64,000 nt of DNA from Nitrospirillum viridazoti (lineage in GTDB: Bacteria > Pseudomonadota > Alphaproteobacteria > Azospirillales > Azospirillaceae): the NCBI RefSeq assembly GCF_007827975.1, contig NZ_VITT01000025.1, one strand, 5' to 3'. Shown piece by piece: positions 7,060-16,054 of this stretch. The translations under genes and the position numbers were made by a program. The notes below the pieces were generated by a model. That model did not search any database and was not told where the DNA came from. It saw nothing but the letters and a program-made list of their open reading frames with translations. Position 1 is the stretch's first letter, and every line of letters starts with the position of its first letter.

Positions 7060-9258
7060 TTAAACGCTGACCGACCCGGCGAAGGGCAGATCGCGGATGC
7101 GCTTCCCGGTTAGGGCGGCGATGGCGTTGGCCACCGCCGGCCCCAAGGGCGGCACGCCCGGCTCGCCAACGCCGGTGGGCGGGTTGGCGCTGGGAACGAT
7201 GTGCACTTCCACCTTGGGCATCTCGTCGATGCGCAGGCAGCGGTAGGTGTCGAAGTTGGACTGGTCGACCACGCCGTCCTTCATGGTGATGGCGCCGTAC
7301 ATGATGGCGCCCAGGCCATAGCCGATGCCGCCCTCCATCTGGGCCTTGACCACGTCCGGCGTGACGGCTATGCCGCAATCGACGGCGCAGACCACGCGTT
7401 CGACCTTGATGCGGCCCTTGTCGTCCTGCGACACCTCGACCACGTGGGCGACGACGGAACGGAAGCTTTCCGCCACCGCCACGCCGCGCGCCCAGCCCTT
7501 GGGCAGGGGCTTGGCCCAGTCGGCCTTTTCCACCGCCAGGTTCAGCACCGCCAGGTGGCGCGGATGCTTCTCCATCAGCTTGCGCCGGAAGGTCACGGGA
7601 TCCTGCTTGGCCTCCGCCGCCAGTTCGTCCAGGAAGGTTTCCACGGCGAAGGCGGTGTGGGTGGAGCCCACCGACCGCCACCACAGCACCGGCACGGACG
7701 AGGTGGTGGTGTGCAGGTCCACCAGGCGGTTGGGGATGGTGTAGGGGATTTCCGCCGCCCCCTCGACCGAGGTGGCGTCGGGCTTGCCCGGCTGGTCGAA
7801 CGGGCCGCCGGCCATGATGCTCTGCCCGACGATGCGGTGCTGCCAGGCCAGCACGCTGCCGTCGGCGCCCAGCTTGGCCTCCATGCCGTGGACATACAGG
7901 GGCCGGTAGCGGCCGCCGCGGATGTCATCCTCCCGCGACCAGATCAGCTTCACCGGCCGCCCGGCCAGCTTGCCGCCCTGCACCTTGGTGTCCGACAGCG
8001 CCTTGGCGATGGCCACGCCCTCGACGATGTAGTCGGAGTCGATGGTGGCGCGGCGGCCGAAGCTGCCGCCGGCGTAGACGGTGTGGATGGTCACCTGCTC
8101 CGGCTTCAGGCCGGCCGTCTTGGCGGCGTTCATCTGGTCGATGGTCTGGAACTGGTCGCCCGCCCAGATCTCGCACCCGTCCTTGCCCAGCTTGACCACG
8201 CAGGTCAGCGGTTCCATGGGCGCGTGGGCCAGGTAGGGGAAGGTGAATTCCGCCTTCAGGGTCTTGGCGCCCTTCACCGCGTCGACATCGCCTTCCTTGG
8301 TCACCAGCTGACCGGGCTTGGGCAGCAGGGCCTTGTAGTCGGCGATGATGGCGTCGGTGCCGCGCTTCTCAGCCTTGGACTCGTCCCAGGTGACCTTCAG
8401 CGCCTCACGCCCCTGGTGCGCCGCCCAGTAGGACGTGGCGAGCACGGCCACGCCGCGCGGAATCTCCACCACCTCGACCACGCCCTTCACCGCCTTCGCC
8501 GCCTTGGCGTCGATGGCCTGGGCCGTGGCGCCGAAGCGGGGCGGACGCTGCACCACCGCCACCAGCATGCCCGGCTGGACGACGTCGATGGCGAAGGTGG
8601 CCTTGCCCGTGGTCTTCTCCGCGCTGTCCTTGCGCGGCAGCTTGGTTCCGACCAGGGTGAAATTCTTCGGATCCTTCAGCGGCACGTCGGCGGGCACGGG
8701 CAGGGTGGCCGCCTTGGCCGCCAGCTCACCGAAGCCGGCCTTGTGCGTGCCGGAGGAAACCACGCCCTTGGACACGGTGATGTCCGACGCCGGCACGCCC
8801 CAGGTCTGGGCGGCGGCCGCCACCAGCAGGGCGCGGGCCGTGGCGCCGGCCTGGCGCAGCTGGGTCCAGGAATTGTAGACGGAGGTGGACCCGCCGGTGC
8901 CCTGGATGGGACCGAAGGCGGTGTTGTTGTACAGCTTGGCGTTGGCAGGAGCGTGTTCCGCCCGCATCTGCGCCCAGTCGGCGTCCATCTCCTCCGCCAC
9001 GATGGCGGTCAGGCCGGTGAAGACGCCCTGGCCCATCTCCAGATGCTTGATCAGCACGGTGACGGTGCCGTCCGGCGCCACCTTGACGAAGGCGTTGGGC
9101 TCGAAGGTCTGGGCGGCGGCCGCGGCGGCTTCGGCCCGGCGGCTGGTGCCGGTCCAGGTGAAGCCCACCATCAGGCCCACGCCGGCGCCGCCGGTGACCT
9201 GCAGGAAACGGCGGCGGGAGGTGCCCTCGGGGCTTTGGGTCATGTGTCCATCGGGCAT
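7060..9258 (-). CDS. xanthine dehydrogenase-family molybdopterin-binding subunit, Tat-exported (IorB-like)
   Basis: The 732-residue product is the molybdenum-binding subunit of a molybdenum hydroxylase of the isoquinoline 1-oxidoreductase/aldehyde oxidase type. It has a twin-arginine signal, TSRRRFLQVTGGAGVGL, so it should reach the periplasm folded with its cofactor. Molybdopterin-binding segments include GQGVFTGLTAIVAEEMDADW, YAGGSFGRRATIDSDYI, VLWWRSVGSTHTAFAVE and the C-terminal GVGEPGVPPLGPAVANAI with the catalytic glutamate. An ATG at 9243 may be the true start. It follows the 2Fe-2S subunit gene by 2 bp and is surely coupled to it. No FAD subunit or cytochrome is nearby, so the electron acceptor is unknown. 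Confidence 0.9.
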   Translation of the reverse strand: MPDGHMTQSPEGTSRRRFLQVTGGAGVGLMVGFTWTGTSRRAEAAAAAAQTFEPNAFVKVAPDGTVTVLIKHLEMGQGVFTGLTAIVAEEMDADWAQMRAEHAPANAKLYNNTAFGPIQGTGGSTSVYNSWTQLRQAGATARALLVAAAAQTWGVPASDITVSKGVVSSGTHKAGFGELAAKAATLPVPADVPLKDPKNFTLVGTKLPRKDSAEKTTGKATFAIDVVQPGMLVAVVQRPPRFGATAQAIDAKAAKAVKGVVEVVEIPRGVAVLATSYWAAHQGREALKVTWDESKAEKRGTDAIIADYKALLPKPGQLVTKEGDVDAVKGAKTLKAEFTFPYLAHAPMEPLTCVVKLGKDGCEIWAGDQFQTIDQMNAAKTAGLKPEQVTIHTVYAGGSFGRRATIDSDYIVEGVAIAKALSDTKVQGGKLAGRPVKLIWSREDDIRGGRYRPLYVHGMEAKLGADGSVLAWQHRIVGQSIMAGGPFDQPGKPDATSVEGAAEIPYTIPNRLVDLHTTTSSVPVLWWRSVGSTHTAFAVETFLDELAAEAKQDPVTFRRKLMEKHPRHLAVLNLAVEKADWAKPLPKGWARGVAVAESFRSVVAHVVEVSQDDKGRIKVERVVCAVDCGIAVTPDVVKAQMEGGIGYGLGAIMYGAITMKDGVVDQSNFDTYRCLRIDEMPKVEVHIVPSANPPTGVGEPGVPPLGPAVANAIAALTGKRIRDLPFAGSVSV

Positions 9259-9260
9259 GA

Positions 9261-9725
9261 TCAGATCTCCAGCGCCTTGGCCGCCTCGTGGATGGCGGCG
9301 CGGATGCGGACATAGGTGGAGCAGCGGCAGAGGTTGCCGCTCATGGCGCTGTCGATGTCCTGGTCGGTGGGCTTGGCGTTATCGGTCAGCAGGGCGACGG
9401 CCGACATGATCTGGCCCGACTGGCAATAGCCGCACTGGACCACGTCCAGCTTGACCCAGGCGTCCTGCACGGCCTTGGCCACCTTGCCCTCGATGCCCTC
9501 GATCGTGGTCACCTTGGACCCGGCGATGGAACCGATGGGGGTGGAGCAGGCGCGCACGGGCTGGCCGTCGACATGCATGGTGCAGGCGCCGCACTGGGCG
9601 GCGCCGCAGCCGAACTTGGAGCCCGTCTTGCCCGCGATCTCGCGCACCGCCCAGAGGAGCGGCATGTCGGGATCGGCGTCAACCGACCAGGGCTTTCCGT
9701 TGAGGGTGAGTTTGATGGGCGGCAT
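9261..9725 (-). CDS. (2Fe-2S)-binding subunit of molybdenum hydroxylase (IorA-like)
   Basis: The 154-residue protein carries both iron-sulphur clusters of the small subunit. The plant-ferredoxin-type cluster uses GCGAAQCGACTMHVDG plus a downstream RACSTP. The helical cluster uses CGYCQSGQIM and GNLCRCSTYVRIRAAI. It passes electrons from the molybdenum subunit encoded just downstream. The start at 9725 gives MPPIKLTLNGKPW, the usual family start; the open frame runs 22 codons further without a good ribosome-binding site. It has no signal peptide and is probably co-exported with the Tat-bearing partner. Confidence 0.92.
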   Translation of the reverse strand: MPPIKLTLNGKPWSVDADPDMPLLWAVREIAGKTGSKFGCGAAQCGACTMHVDGQPVRACSTPIGSIAGSKVTTIEGIEGKVAKAVQDAWVKLDVVQCGYCQSGQIMSAVALLTDNAKPTDQDIDSAMSGNLCRCSTYVRIRAAIHEAAKALEI

Positions 9726-10218
9726 GGATCTCAATCCCGGGGGTTCGTCGTGTGGGGCATCCCCATTCCGGATGGCCGCGCCAGGCGGCACCGGTCACAG
9801 TCCCGGCCCATCCGATGCGGGCGGATAGGCGGCAGGACCAGCCTTACGGAATACGGATGCGGAACGGCGGGCAACCCCATGCCCGCCGGAAGTCATGGAT
9901 GTACCACAATCGTGTAGAAATGGCCAACTTGGCCAAATGGTGGACTTGCGGAATCGTCGGTTTCTTCCCATGTAGTGGGCTGGCGGGGCACGGGGATCGC
10001 GCCCGTTACTTGTAGCTCCGCGTTATTTCCAATCAAATACAGCGTCTGTTCCAGCAACACGAATGGTAAGCCCCATTGTTGTGGCTGGCGGAATCCGCCC
10101 CGGGAGCACTAGGCGGCCGCGCGGGGCTTTTGTATCTTGCGATGACCCGTGACGAACCCTTGGCCACCAAACGGTTAGCGGCCAGGCCAGGCGCGCGGGA
10201 GCGGGACTTCGGCGCGAT
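9726..10218. other. 493-bp intergenic region with short inverted repeats
   Basis: There is no convincing gene between these divergent units. Near 9919 there is a short palindrome, GGCCAACTTGGCC. Near 10098-10130, CCCCG and CGGGG arms flank about 20 bases and are followed by TTTT. The sequence is less GC-rich than the coding DNA, so promoters for both flanking genes probably lie here, but I cannot assign -35 and -10 boxes with confidence. Confidence 0.4.
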
Positions 10219-11313
10219 ATGGGGCGGGTCATGGGGCAAAGGATGCGGCGGCGCGGCTGGATGCGCGCGGCGAAGACAGTGGTGCTGGGCCTGGCCCTGG
10301 CGGCCGGCTCCCTCATGGCACCGGCCGGGGCGGCCACCCCCGGTTCCGCCAAAAGCGGCGGCACGCTGGAGCAGGTGCGCCAGCGCGGCATCCTGCGCTG
10401 CGGCGTCAACACCGGCCTGCCGGGATTCGGGGCACCGGACAGCCAGGGGGAATGGACGGGCCTGGACGTGGACATCTGCCGCGCCGTGGCCGCCGCCGTG
10501 CTGGGCGACGCCCGCAAGGTCCAGTTCATTCCATTGAGCGGCCGCCAGCGCTTCAGCAGCCTGCTGTCGGGGGATATCGACCTGCTGTCACGCAACACCA
10601 CCTGGACCCTGAGCCGGGACGTGCAGGGCATGGATTTCGCCCCGCCCGTCTATTACGACGGCCAGGCCTTCATGGTGCGGCGGTCCTTCAGTGCCCGCAG
10701 CGTGCGCGAGCTGAACGGCGCCACCATCTGCGTGCAGCAGGGCACCACCACCGAACTGAACCTGGCGGATTACTTCCAATCCACGGGCATGAGCTACAAG
10801 CCGCTGGCCATCGAGGACTTGGGCGAGTTGGTGGCCGCCTTCTTCAGCGGCCGCTGCGACGCCTATACCACCGACGCCTCGGCCCTGGCCGCCACCCGCG
10901 CGGCGCAGACGGTCAGCGCCGACGACTATCTGATCCTGCCCGAGCTGATCTCGAAGGAACCGCTGGCGCCGGCGGTGCGCAAGGGTGACGAGCAATGGTC
11001 CGACATCGTGAGATGGACCGTCTTCGCCCTGATCGAGGCGGAGGAACGGGGTGTCACCAAGGCCAACGTGCGCGACAACCTGGGGTCCGCCGCCCCGGGC
11101 GTGCAACGCCTGCTGGGCGTGCAGACGGGGGCCGGCCTGGGCAAGTCGCTGGGCCTGGACGATGACTGGGCCGTGCGCATCGTTTCCCAGGTGGGCAACT
11201 ATGGCGAGGTGTTCGAGCGCAACGTCGGCCGCAATTCCGTGCTGCGCCTGGACCGGGGGCTGAACGCCCTGTGGAACCAGGGCGGCCTGATGTACGCCAT
11301 GCCCATACGGTGA
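10219..11313 (+). CDS. polar amino-acid ABC transporter substrate-binding protein (AapJ-like), orphan
   Basis: The 364-residue protein has a Sec signal (VVLGLALAAGSLMAPAGAA). Its mature start GTLEQVRQRGILRCGVNTGL and the segments GEWTGLDVDICRAVAAAV and FIPLSGRQRFSSLLSGDIDL mark it as a family 3 solute-binding protein close to AapJ of general L-amino-acid transporters. It should bind amino acids in the periplasm. No permease or ATPase gene is adjacent; a symporter gene for related substrates follows 164 bp downstream. Several in-frame ATGs (10219, 10231, 10243, 10261) leave the exact start open. Confidence 0.88.
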   Translation: MGRVMGQRMRRRGWMRAAKTVVLGLALAAGSLMAPAGAATPGSAKSGGTLEQVRQRGILRCGVNTGLPGFGAPDSQGEWTGLDVDICRAVAAAVLGDARKVQFIPLSGRQRFSSLLSGDIDLLSRNTTWTLSRDVQGMDFAPPVYYDGQAFMVRRSFSARSVRELNGATICVQQGTTTELNLADYFQSTGMSYKPLAIEDLGELVAAFFSGRCDAYTTDASALAATRAAQTVSADDYLILPELISKEPLAPAVRKGDEQWSDIVRWTVFALIEAEERGVTKANVRDNLGSAAPGVQRLLGVQTGAGLGKSLGLDDDWAVRIVSQVGNYGEVFERNVGRNSVLRLDRGLNALWNQGGLMYAMPIR

Positions 11314-11477
11314 TGGGAAACAGAGCGATTCCGGTAGGGACCGCCCTTCCCGGCGAAGGCCGCCGTTGTATCGGCGCCGGTTTCAAGGCAAGTAGACAGC
11401 AACAGAAAATTTGACCGCGCCAAAATCGCCCCGGGCACATCGGGGCGGCGGCGCCGGCCATCGGGGGATAGGTTTCA

Positions 11478-12728
11478 ATGCAGCAAAAGCGCTTCACGCT
11501 GTTCGTCCTGGGCGCGATGGTCGCCGGCATCGCGGTGGGCGCCGTGGGGCACAGCCTGCCCGCGGCCGATGGGGCCTCGCTGGCCGGCACCCTGTCCATC
11601 CTGACGGATATCTTCCTGCGCCTGATCAAGATGATCATCGCGCCCCTGGTCTTCTCCACCCTGGTGGTGGGCATCGCGCATATGGAGGACGTGGCCGCCA
11701 TCGGCCGCGTGGGCGTGAAGACGCTGGGCTGGTTCCTGCTGGCCGGCATCGTCTCGCTGATCCTGGGTCTGGTCATGGTGCAGATCCTGGAACCGGGCGT
11801 GGGCATGGCCCTGCCGGATCCCACGTCCGGCGGCAAGGCGCCGGACGCCGCCGTCTTCACCCTGAAGAATTTCATCGAGCACACGGTGCCGCGCTCGGTG
11901 ATCGAGGCCATGGCCAACAACGAGATCCTGCAGATCGTCGTCTTCTCCATCTTCGCGGGCATCGCCATCGCCTCGGTGAAGGAGAAGGTGCCGGTGGTGG
12001 TGCACCTGGTGGAACAGATCGCCACCGTCATGTTGAAGGTGACCAGCTACGTCATGATGTTCGCGCCCGTCGCCATCTTCGCGGCCCTGGCGGCCACGGT
12101 GACGACGCAGGGGCTGCAGGTGCTGGGCAGCTACGTGAAGTTCGTCGGCGGCTTCTATATCGCCATGGCGCTGCTGTGGGTGGTGCTGCTGGCGGCGGCC
12201 GTGCCCTTCATCGGCGGCCGGGTGCGTGAGCTGGTCAGCGCCATCCGCCAGCCCGTACTGCTGGCCTTTTCCACCGCCAGCTCCGAAGCCGCGTACCCGC
12301 GCACGCTGGAGCGCATGCAGGCCTTCGGCGCCGCCCGCAAGATCGTCAGCTTCGTCCTGCCGCTGGGATATTCGTTCAATCTCGACGGCTCGATGATCTA
12401 CTGCACCTTCGCCACCATGTTCATCGCCCAGGCCTACGGCATCCATATCAGCATCGGCCAGCAGGTGGAGATGCTGGGCCTGCTGCTGCTGACCAGCAAG
12501 GGCATCGCCGGCGTGCCGCGCGCCTCGCTGGTGGTCATCGCCGCCGCCCTGCCCTTCTTCCACATCCCGTCGGAGGGCATGGTGCTGGTGCTGGCCGTCG
12601 ACCACCTGCTGGACATGGGCCGCAGCGCCACCAACGTGGTGGGCGTGTCGGTCGCCGCCGCCGTCATCGCCAAATGGGAGGGCCTGCTGGGCCCCGGTCA
12701 TCTGGCCGACGGGGAAGAGGACATCTGA
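11478..12728 (+). CDS. dicarboxylate/amino acid:cation symporter (DAACS family)
   Basis: The 416-residue protein is a GltP/DctA-type secondary transporter with about eight membrane helices and two re-entrant loops. Family motifs are IFLRLIKMIIAPLVFSTLVV near residue 45, the serine-rich hairpin LLAFSTASSEAAYPRTLERM, GYSFNLDGSMIYCTFATMFI (family NxDG motif), and LLTSKGIAGVPRASLVVIAA. It imports glutamate/aspartate or C4-dicarboxylates with protons or sodium. The start at 11478 follows GGGGGATAGG. It is followed by a hairpin terminator at 12809 and is probably monocistronic. Confidence 0.93.
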   Translation: MQQKRFTLFVLGAMVAGIAVGAVGHSLPAADGASLAGTLSILTDIFLRLIKMIIAPLVFSTLVVGIAHMEDVAAIGRVGVKTLGWFLLAGIVSLILGLVMVQILEPGVGMALPDPTSGGKAPDAAVFTLKNFIEHTVPRSVIEAMANNEILQIVVFSIFAGIAIASVKEKVPVVVHLVEQIATVMLKVTSYVMMFAPVAIFAALAATVTTQGLQVLGSYVKFVGGFYIAMALLWVVLLAAAVPFIGGRVRELVSAIRQPVLLAFSTASSEAAYPRTLERMQAFGAARKIVSFVLPLGYSFNLDGSMIYCTFATMFIAQAYGIHISIGQQVEMLGLLLLTSKGIAGVPRASLVVIAAALPFFHIPSEGMVLVLAVDHLLDMGRSATNVVGVSVAAAVIAKWEGLLGPGHLADGEEDI

Positions 12729-12808
12729 CGCCGCCATCCCCCGAGTCATCGGGCCGCGCAATCACCGGTCCCGAAAATCATGGGGTGGCGGAAGGCCGCA
12801 CCCCCACC

Positions 12809-12834
12809 AACGGCGGACCTCCGGGTCCGCCGTT
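12809..12834 (+). terminator. hairpin after the symporter gene
   Basis: AACGGCGGACC and GGTCCGCCGTT form a perfect 11-bp stem with a TCCG loop, 80 bp after the symporter stop. The trailing CGCGTTT has only a short T run, so termination may be weak. Confidence 0.6.
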
Positions 12835-13171
12835 CGCGTTTGAGGTACCACGGGGCTGTGCGGCTAAGCGCCTGGCGCCCCTGCCCTTTCCTTGGCCCCT
12901 GCGGCAGGGCGCCCTACCCCCATCGGCGGGCGACGATCCTGGGCTTCCGGCACCGTACAACCGACTGTACGGCAAGGGTATGCCGGATGGCCGCTGACAT
13001 TGGCGGCCACAAACCCGACATGCCCCTGTCATAGCCGTCTGCCATGCTCATATATGCCCCATGGCGACGGATGGCTCATGCCCGGCCCCCTTCCTGAAAT
13101 GGGGATGGGGCCTGGAACCCCGAAACCTGGCGCAGGCTTGGACAAAGCCCAAGAAGGGAGGGTGAGACACG
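12835..13171. other. 337-bp intergenic stretch with an inverted repeat
   Basis: No gene is supported. CCGTACA-N6-TGTACGG at 12953-12972 is a 20-bp inverted repeat with perfect 7-bp arms, a plausible repressor site or small hairpin. A purine-rich AGAAGGGAGGGTGAG ribosome-binding region at 13152-13166 precedes the small gene that follows. Confidence 0.4.
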
Positions 13172-13372
13172 ATGATGGTGCACCACGAACCCCGCCTGAC
13201 CGACATGCTGGAGGACCCGGTGGTCCGCCTGGTGATGGAGCGCGACGGCGTCTACCGCGATGATGTCCTGAAACTGATGGCCAGCGTGGCCCGCAAAGCC
13301 ACCAAGCCCGCCGTGAAGGCGGCAGCGCCCAAGGTTTCCACGGCGGAACCGGCCTTGGCCGGCCACGCGTGA
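13172..13372 (+). CDS. small hypothetical protein, 66 aa
   Basis: The 66-residue product has an N-terminal helical core, LTDMLEDPVVRLVMERDGV followed by YRDDVLKLMASVA, and a basic, alanine-rich tail (RKATKPAVKAAAPK). A strong ribosome-binding region, GAAGGGAGGGTGAG, lies just before two consecutive ATG codons, either of which may be used. The pattern of a short acidic and hydrophobic helix ending in a lysine/alanine tail is common among small Rhodospirillales proteins of unknown function. No domain is recognised. Confidence 0.6.
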   Translation: MMVHHEPRLTDMLEDPVVRLVMERDGVYRDDVLKLMASVARKATKPAVKAAAPKVSTAEPALAGHA

Positions 13373-13521
13373 AACCAGCCCCGCCGTTCGGCATTTTACT
13401 TGGTTGATCCGATGACGCCGCCCCCGGGGAGCAGATGCCGGGGCGCGGCCAGCGGGAATAGATGGATTTGGCGGGCGGCGCCCGTCCCAAGTCCATAAAT
13501 AAGATAAACCACAAATAAAAA

Positions 13522-13541
13522 GGGCGGCCGCAAGGCCGCCC
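13522..13541 (-). terminator. intrinsic terminator of the 13569-13787 gene
   Basis: GGGCGGCC-GCAA-GGCCGCCC is an 8-bp stem with a GNRA-type loop. On the minus strand it is followed by TTTTTATTTG, which suits the end of the leftward transcript. Confidence 0.75.
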
Positions 13542-13568
13542 GGTGAACAATCAAACCTGTTTCAGGCG

Positions 13569-13787
13569 TTATTGTTCGACCGGGGCTCCTGACATCTGGG
13601 CCGGTACCTTGGCCGGCGCGGCGTTGCTTTCACCCGAGGACGACCAAGCCGCCAGCAGGATCATGCCCACGGCGGTCAGCGCCAGCAGCAGCCAGCGACC
13701 GGCGCTCTTGTCGCCGGCGGTCTTTTCCCTAATCTTGGCCTCTGGCAGTGGCAGGTCCGCCACCGTTTCCATTGCATCGCCGTTCAT
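13569..13787 (-). CDS. small single-pass membrane protein of unknown function
   Basis: From the ATG at 13787 the product has 72 residues: a charged cytoplasmic N-terminus (PLPEAKIREKTAGDK), one membrane helix (GRWLLLALTAVGMILLAAW) and a short proline/alanine-rich tail. GGGGGCAAG lies immediately before this ATG. The open frame extends upstream to 13922, which would give 117 residues, but that part crosses an AT-rich stretch that looks like a promoter region. A good terminator follows. The function is unknown. Confidence 0.55.
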   Translation of the reverse strand: MNGDAMETVADLPLPEAKIREKTAGDKSAGRWLLLALTAVGMILLAAWSSSGESNAAPAKVPAQMSGAPVEQ

Positions 13788-14068
13788 CTTGCCCCCGGAT
13801 GGCATGTTCCTGGGTTGATCCTGTACGGGAACAATAAAGTTACCCGCAGGGGCCACGAAACCCCTCTTAAGGTATAAATAGTCTATCTTTTCATTAAAGG
13901 GATTCTCTGTGTCATAGATCACACACTACGACGCCAAGAGGAATTTAAGTCAAATGATCTGTTAATGGATTAAAAGCGCCAAGACACCGTTATCTCATCC
14001 AAGGAGCGCGGGCGCACCTTCCGCCTTGGGATGAGTCCAGGCAGCCGCCCCGCAACCGGGATAAACCA

Positions 14069-14100
14069 TAAAAAAAGGGCGGGACCCGACGGCCCCGCCC
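14069..14100 (-). terminator. intrinsic terminator of hslVU
   Basis: On the minus strand GGGCGGGGCC and GGTCCCGCCC pair with one mismatch, and a run of seven or more T residues follows (the A run at 14069-14076). It lies 27 bp after the hslU stop. Confidence 0.8.
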
Positions 14101-14126
14101 CACCTCAACACGGCTGGCGCCAACGC

Positions 14127-15437
14127 TTACAGGATGAATTTGCTGAGGTCGGCATTCTTGGCCAGGTCCGACACCTTTTCCCGCACATAGGCGGCATCGA
14201 TGGCCACGGTGCTGCCGGCCTGGTCGGCGGCGGTGAAGCTGATCTCCTCCAGCAGGCGTTCCAGCACGGTGTGCAGACGGCGGGCGCCGATGTTCTCCAC
14301 CGTGCTGTTGATCTGTACCGCCAGGCGCGCCAGCTCGTCGATGGCGTCGTCGGTGAAGCTGAGGGCCACGTCCTCGGTCTTCAGCAGGGCCACATACTGC
14401 TTGATCAGGCTGGCCTCCGGCTCCGTCAGGATGCGGCGGAAGTCTTCCTCGGTCAGGGGCTTCAGTTCCACGCGGATGGGCAGGCGGCCCTGCAGCTCGG
14501 GCAGCAGGTCCGACGGCTTGGCCACATGGAAGGCGCCGGACGCGATGAACAGGATGTGGTCGGTCTTCACCGCGCCATGCTTGGTGTTGACCGTCGTGCC
14601 CTCGATCAGGGGCAGCAGGTCGCGCTGCACGCCCTCGCGGCTGACATCGCCGCCGCCCCGGTTTTCGGAGCGGGCGGTGATCTTGTCGATCTCATCCAGG
14701 AAGACGATGCCGTTCTGCTCCACGGCGTGGATGGCCTCGGCCACCACCGTCTCGTTGTCCAGCAGCTTGTCGGACTCCTCAGCCATCAGCACGGTGTGGC
14801 TTTCGGACACGGTCATGCGGCGGGCCTTGGTGCGGCCGGCGAAGGCTTTGCCGAAGATGTCGCCCAGGTTGATCATGCTCATGCTGCCGCCGGGCATGCC
14901 GGGGATGTCGAAGGCCGGGGCGGACGCGGCGTTGTCCTGCACCTGGATTTCGATTTCCTTGTCGTTCAGCTGCCCCTCGCGCAGCATCTTGCGGAACTTC
15001 TGCCGGGTTTCGGCCGAGGCCCCCTCGCCCACCAGGGCGTCCAGCACCCGTTCCTCGGCGCGCAGTTCGGCTTTGGCCGCCACCTCCTTGCGCAGGCGCT
15101 GGCGCGTCAGGGTGATGGCGATCTCCACCAGGTCTCGCACGATCTGTTCCACGTCGCGGCCGACATAGCCCACCTCGGTGAACTTGGTCGCCTCCACCTT
15201 CAGGAAGGGGGCCTGGGCCAGCTTGGCCAGGCGGCGCGCGATCTCAGTCTTGCCCACGCCGGTAGGCCCGATCATGAGGATGTTCTTGGGCAGAACCTCC
15301 TCCTTCAACCCGTCGGGCAATTGCTGGCGGCGCCAGCGGTTGCGGAGCGCGATGGCCACGGCGCGCTTGGCGTCCTTCTGGCCGACGATGTAGCGGTCCA
15401 GTTCCGAGACGATTTCGCGGGGGGAGAACGAGGTCAT
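14127..15437 (-). CDS. hslU: ATP-dependent protease ATPase subunit HslU
   Basis: The 436-residue product is the AAA+ unfoldase of the HslUV protease, which feeds unfolded substrates to HslV in the cytoplasm. It shows the family start TSFSPREIVSELDRYIVGQK, Walker A GPTGVGKT at about residues 57-64, the intermediate domain, Walker B IVFLDEIDKI, and a C-terminus ending NADLSKFIL that inserts into HslV. The length is normal. It starts 8 bp after hslV and shares its transcript, which carries a heat-shock-type promoter upstream of hslV. Confidence 0.97.
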   Translation of the reverse strand: MTSFSPREIVSELDRYIVGQKDAKRAVAIALRNRWRRQQLPDGLKEEVLPKNILMIGPTGVGKTEIARRLAKLAQAPFLKVEATKFTEVGYVGRDVEQIVRDLVEIAITLTRQRLRKEVAAKAELRAEERVLDALVGEGASAETRQKFRKMLREGQLNDKEIEIQVQDNAASAPAFDIPGMPGGSMSMINLGDIFGKAFAGRTKARRMTVSESHTVLMAEESDKLLDNETVVAEAIHAVEQNGIVFLDEIDKITARSENRGGGDVSREGVQRDLLPLIEGTTVNTKHGAVKTDHILFIASGAFHVAKPSDLLPELQGRLPIRVELKPLTEEDFRRILTEPEASLIKQYVALLKTEDVALSFTDDAIDELARLAVQINSTVENIGARRLHTVLERLLEEISFTAADQAGSTVAIDAAYVREKVSDLAKNADLSKFIL

Positions 15438-15445
15438 CGCCGGGC

Positions 15446-16006
15446 TCACAGTTTTTCCAGGGTGATGTTGCGGTTGGTGTAGACGCAGATGTCGGCGGCA
15501 ATGCCCAGCGCCTTGCGGGCGATAGCCTCCGCATCCAGGTCCGGCAGGTCGATCAGGGCCCGGGCGGCCGCCAGGGCGTAGGCGCCGCCGGAGCCGATGC
15601 CGATGATGCCGTCCTCCGGCTCCAGCACGTCGCCGTTGCCGGTCAGGATCAGGCTGGCTTGGCGGTCCGCCACGGCCATCATCGCCTCCAGCCGGCGCAG
15701 GTAGCGGTCGGTGCGCCAGTCCTTGGCCAGTTCCACGGCGGCGCGGGTCAGCTGGCCCGGATATTGTTCCAGCTTGGCCTCCAGCCGTTCGAACAGGGTC
15801 ATGGCGTCGGCCGTGGCGCCGGCGAAGCCGGCCATGACGGACCCGCCGGCCAGGGGGCGGACCTTGCGGGCGTTGGACTTCATCACCGTGTTGCCCACCG
15901 ACACCTGGCCGTCGCCGGCCACCACCACCTGCCCGTTCTTGCGGATGGAGAGGATGGTGGTGCCGTGCCACTGGATGGGGTCGTGGGTCTTGCCGTAGTC
16001 GGACAT
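15446..16006 (-). CDS. hslV: ATP-dependent protease proteolytic subunit HslV
   Basis: The 186-residue product is the threonine peptidase that forms a double hexamer capped by HslU. Removal of 15 residues would expose Thr16 in IQWHGTTILSIRKNGQ as the catalytic N-terminal nucleophile. GDGQVSVGNTVMKSNARKVR and AGFAGATADAMTLFERLEAK are family signatures. The ATG at 16006 follows GGAACCGCTCCCC, a weak ribosome-binding site. It is the first gene of the hslVU unit and is divergent from hisB, a common alphaproteobacterial arrangement. Confidence 0.97.
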   Translation of the reverse strand: MSDYGKTHDPIQWHGTTILSIRKNGQVVVAGDGQVSVGNTVMKSNARKVRPLAGGSVMAGFAGATADAMTLFERLEAKLEQYPGQLTRAAVELAKDWRTDRYLRRLEAMMAVADRQASLILTGNGDVLEPEDGIIGIGSGGAYALAAARALIDLPDLDAEAIARKALGIAADICVYTNRNITLEKL

Positions 16007-16054
16007 GGGGAGCGGTTCCGGTTGGAAACGGGAAATCGGATGAGGGCCCACGGT

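Noticed and set aside
7201..9315. 704-residue plus-strand frame opposite the molybdenum hydroxylase genes
   Set aside because: The minus-strand genes have clear Mo and 2Fe-2S motifs; the plus-strand frame is the His/Gly/Asp-rich antisense shadow.
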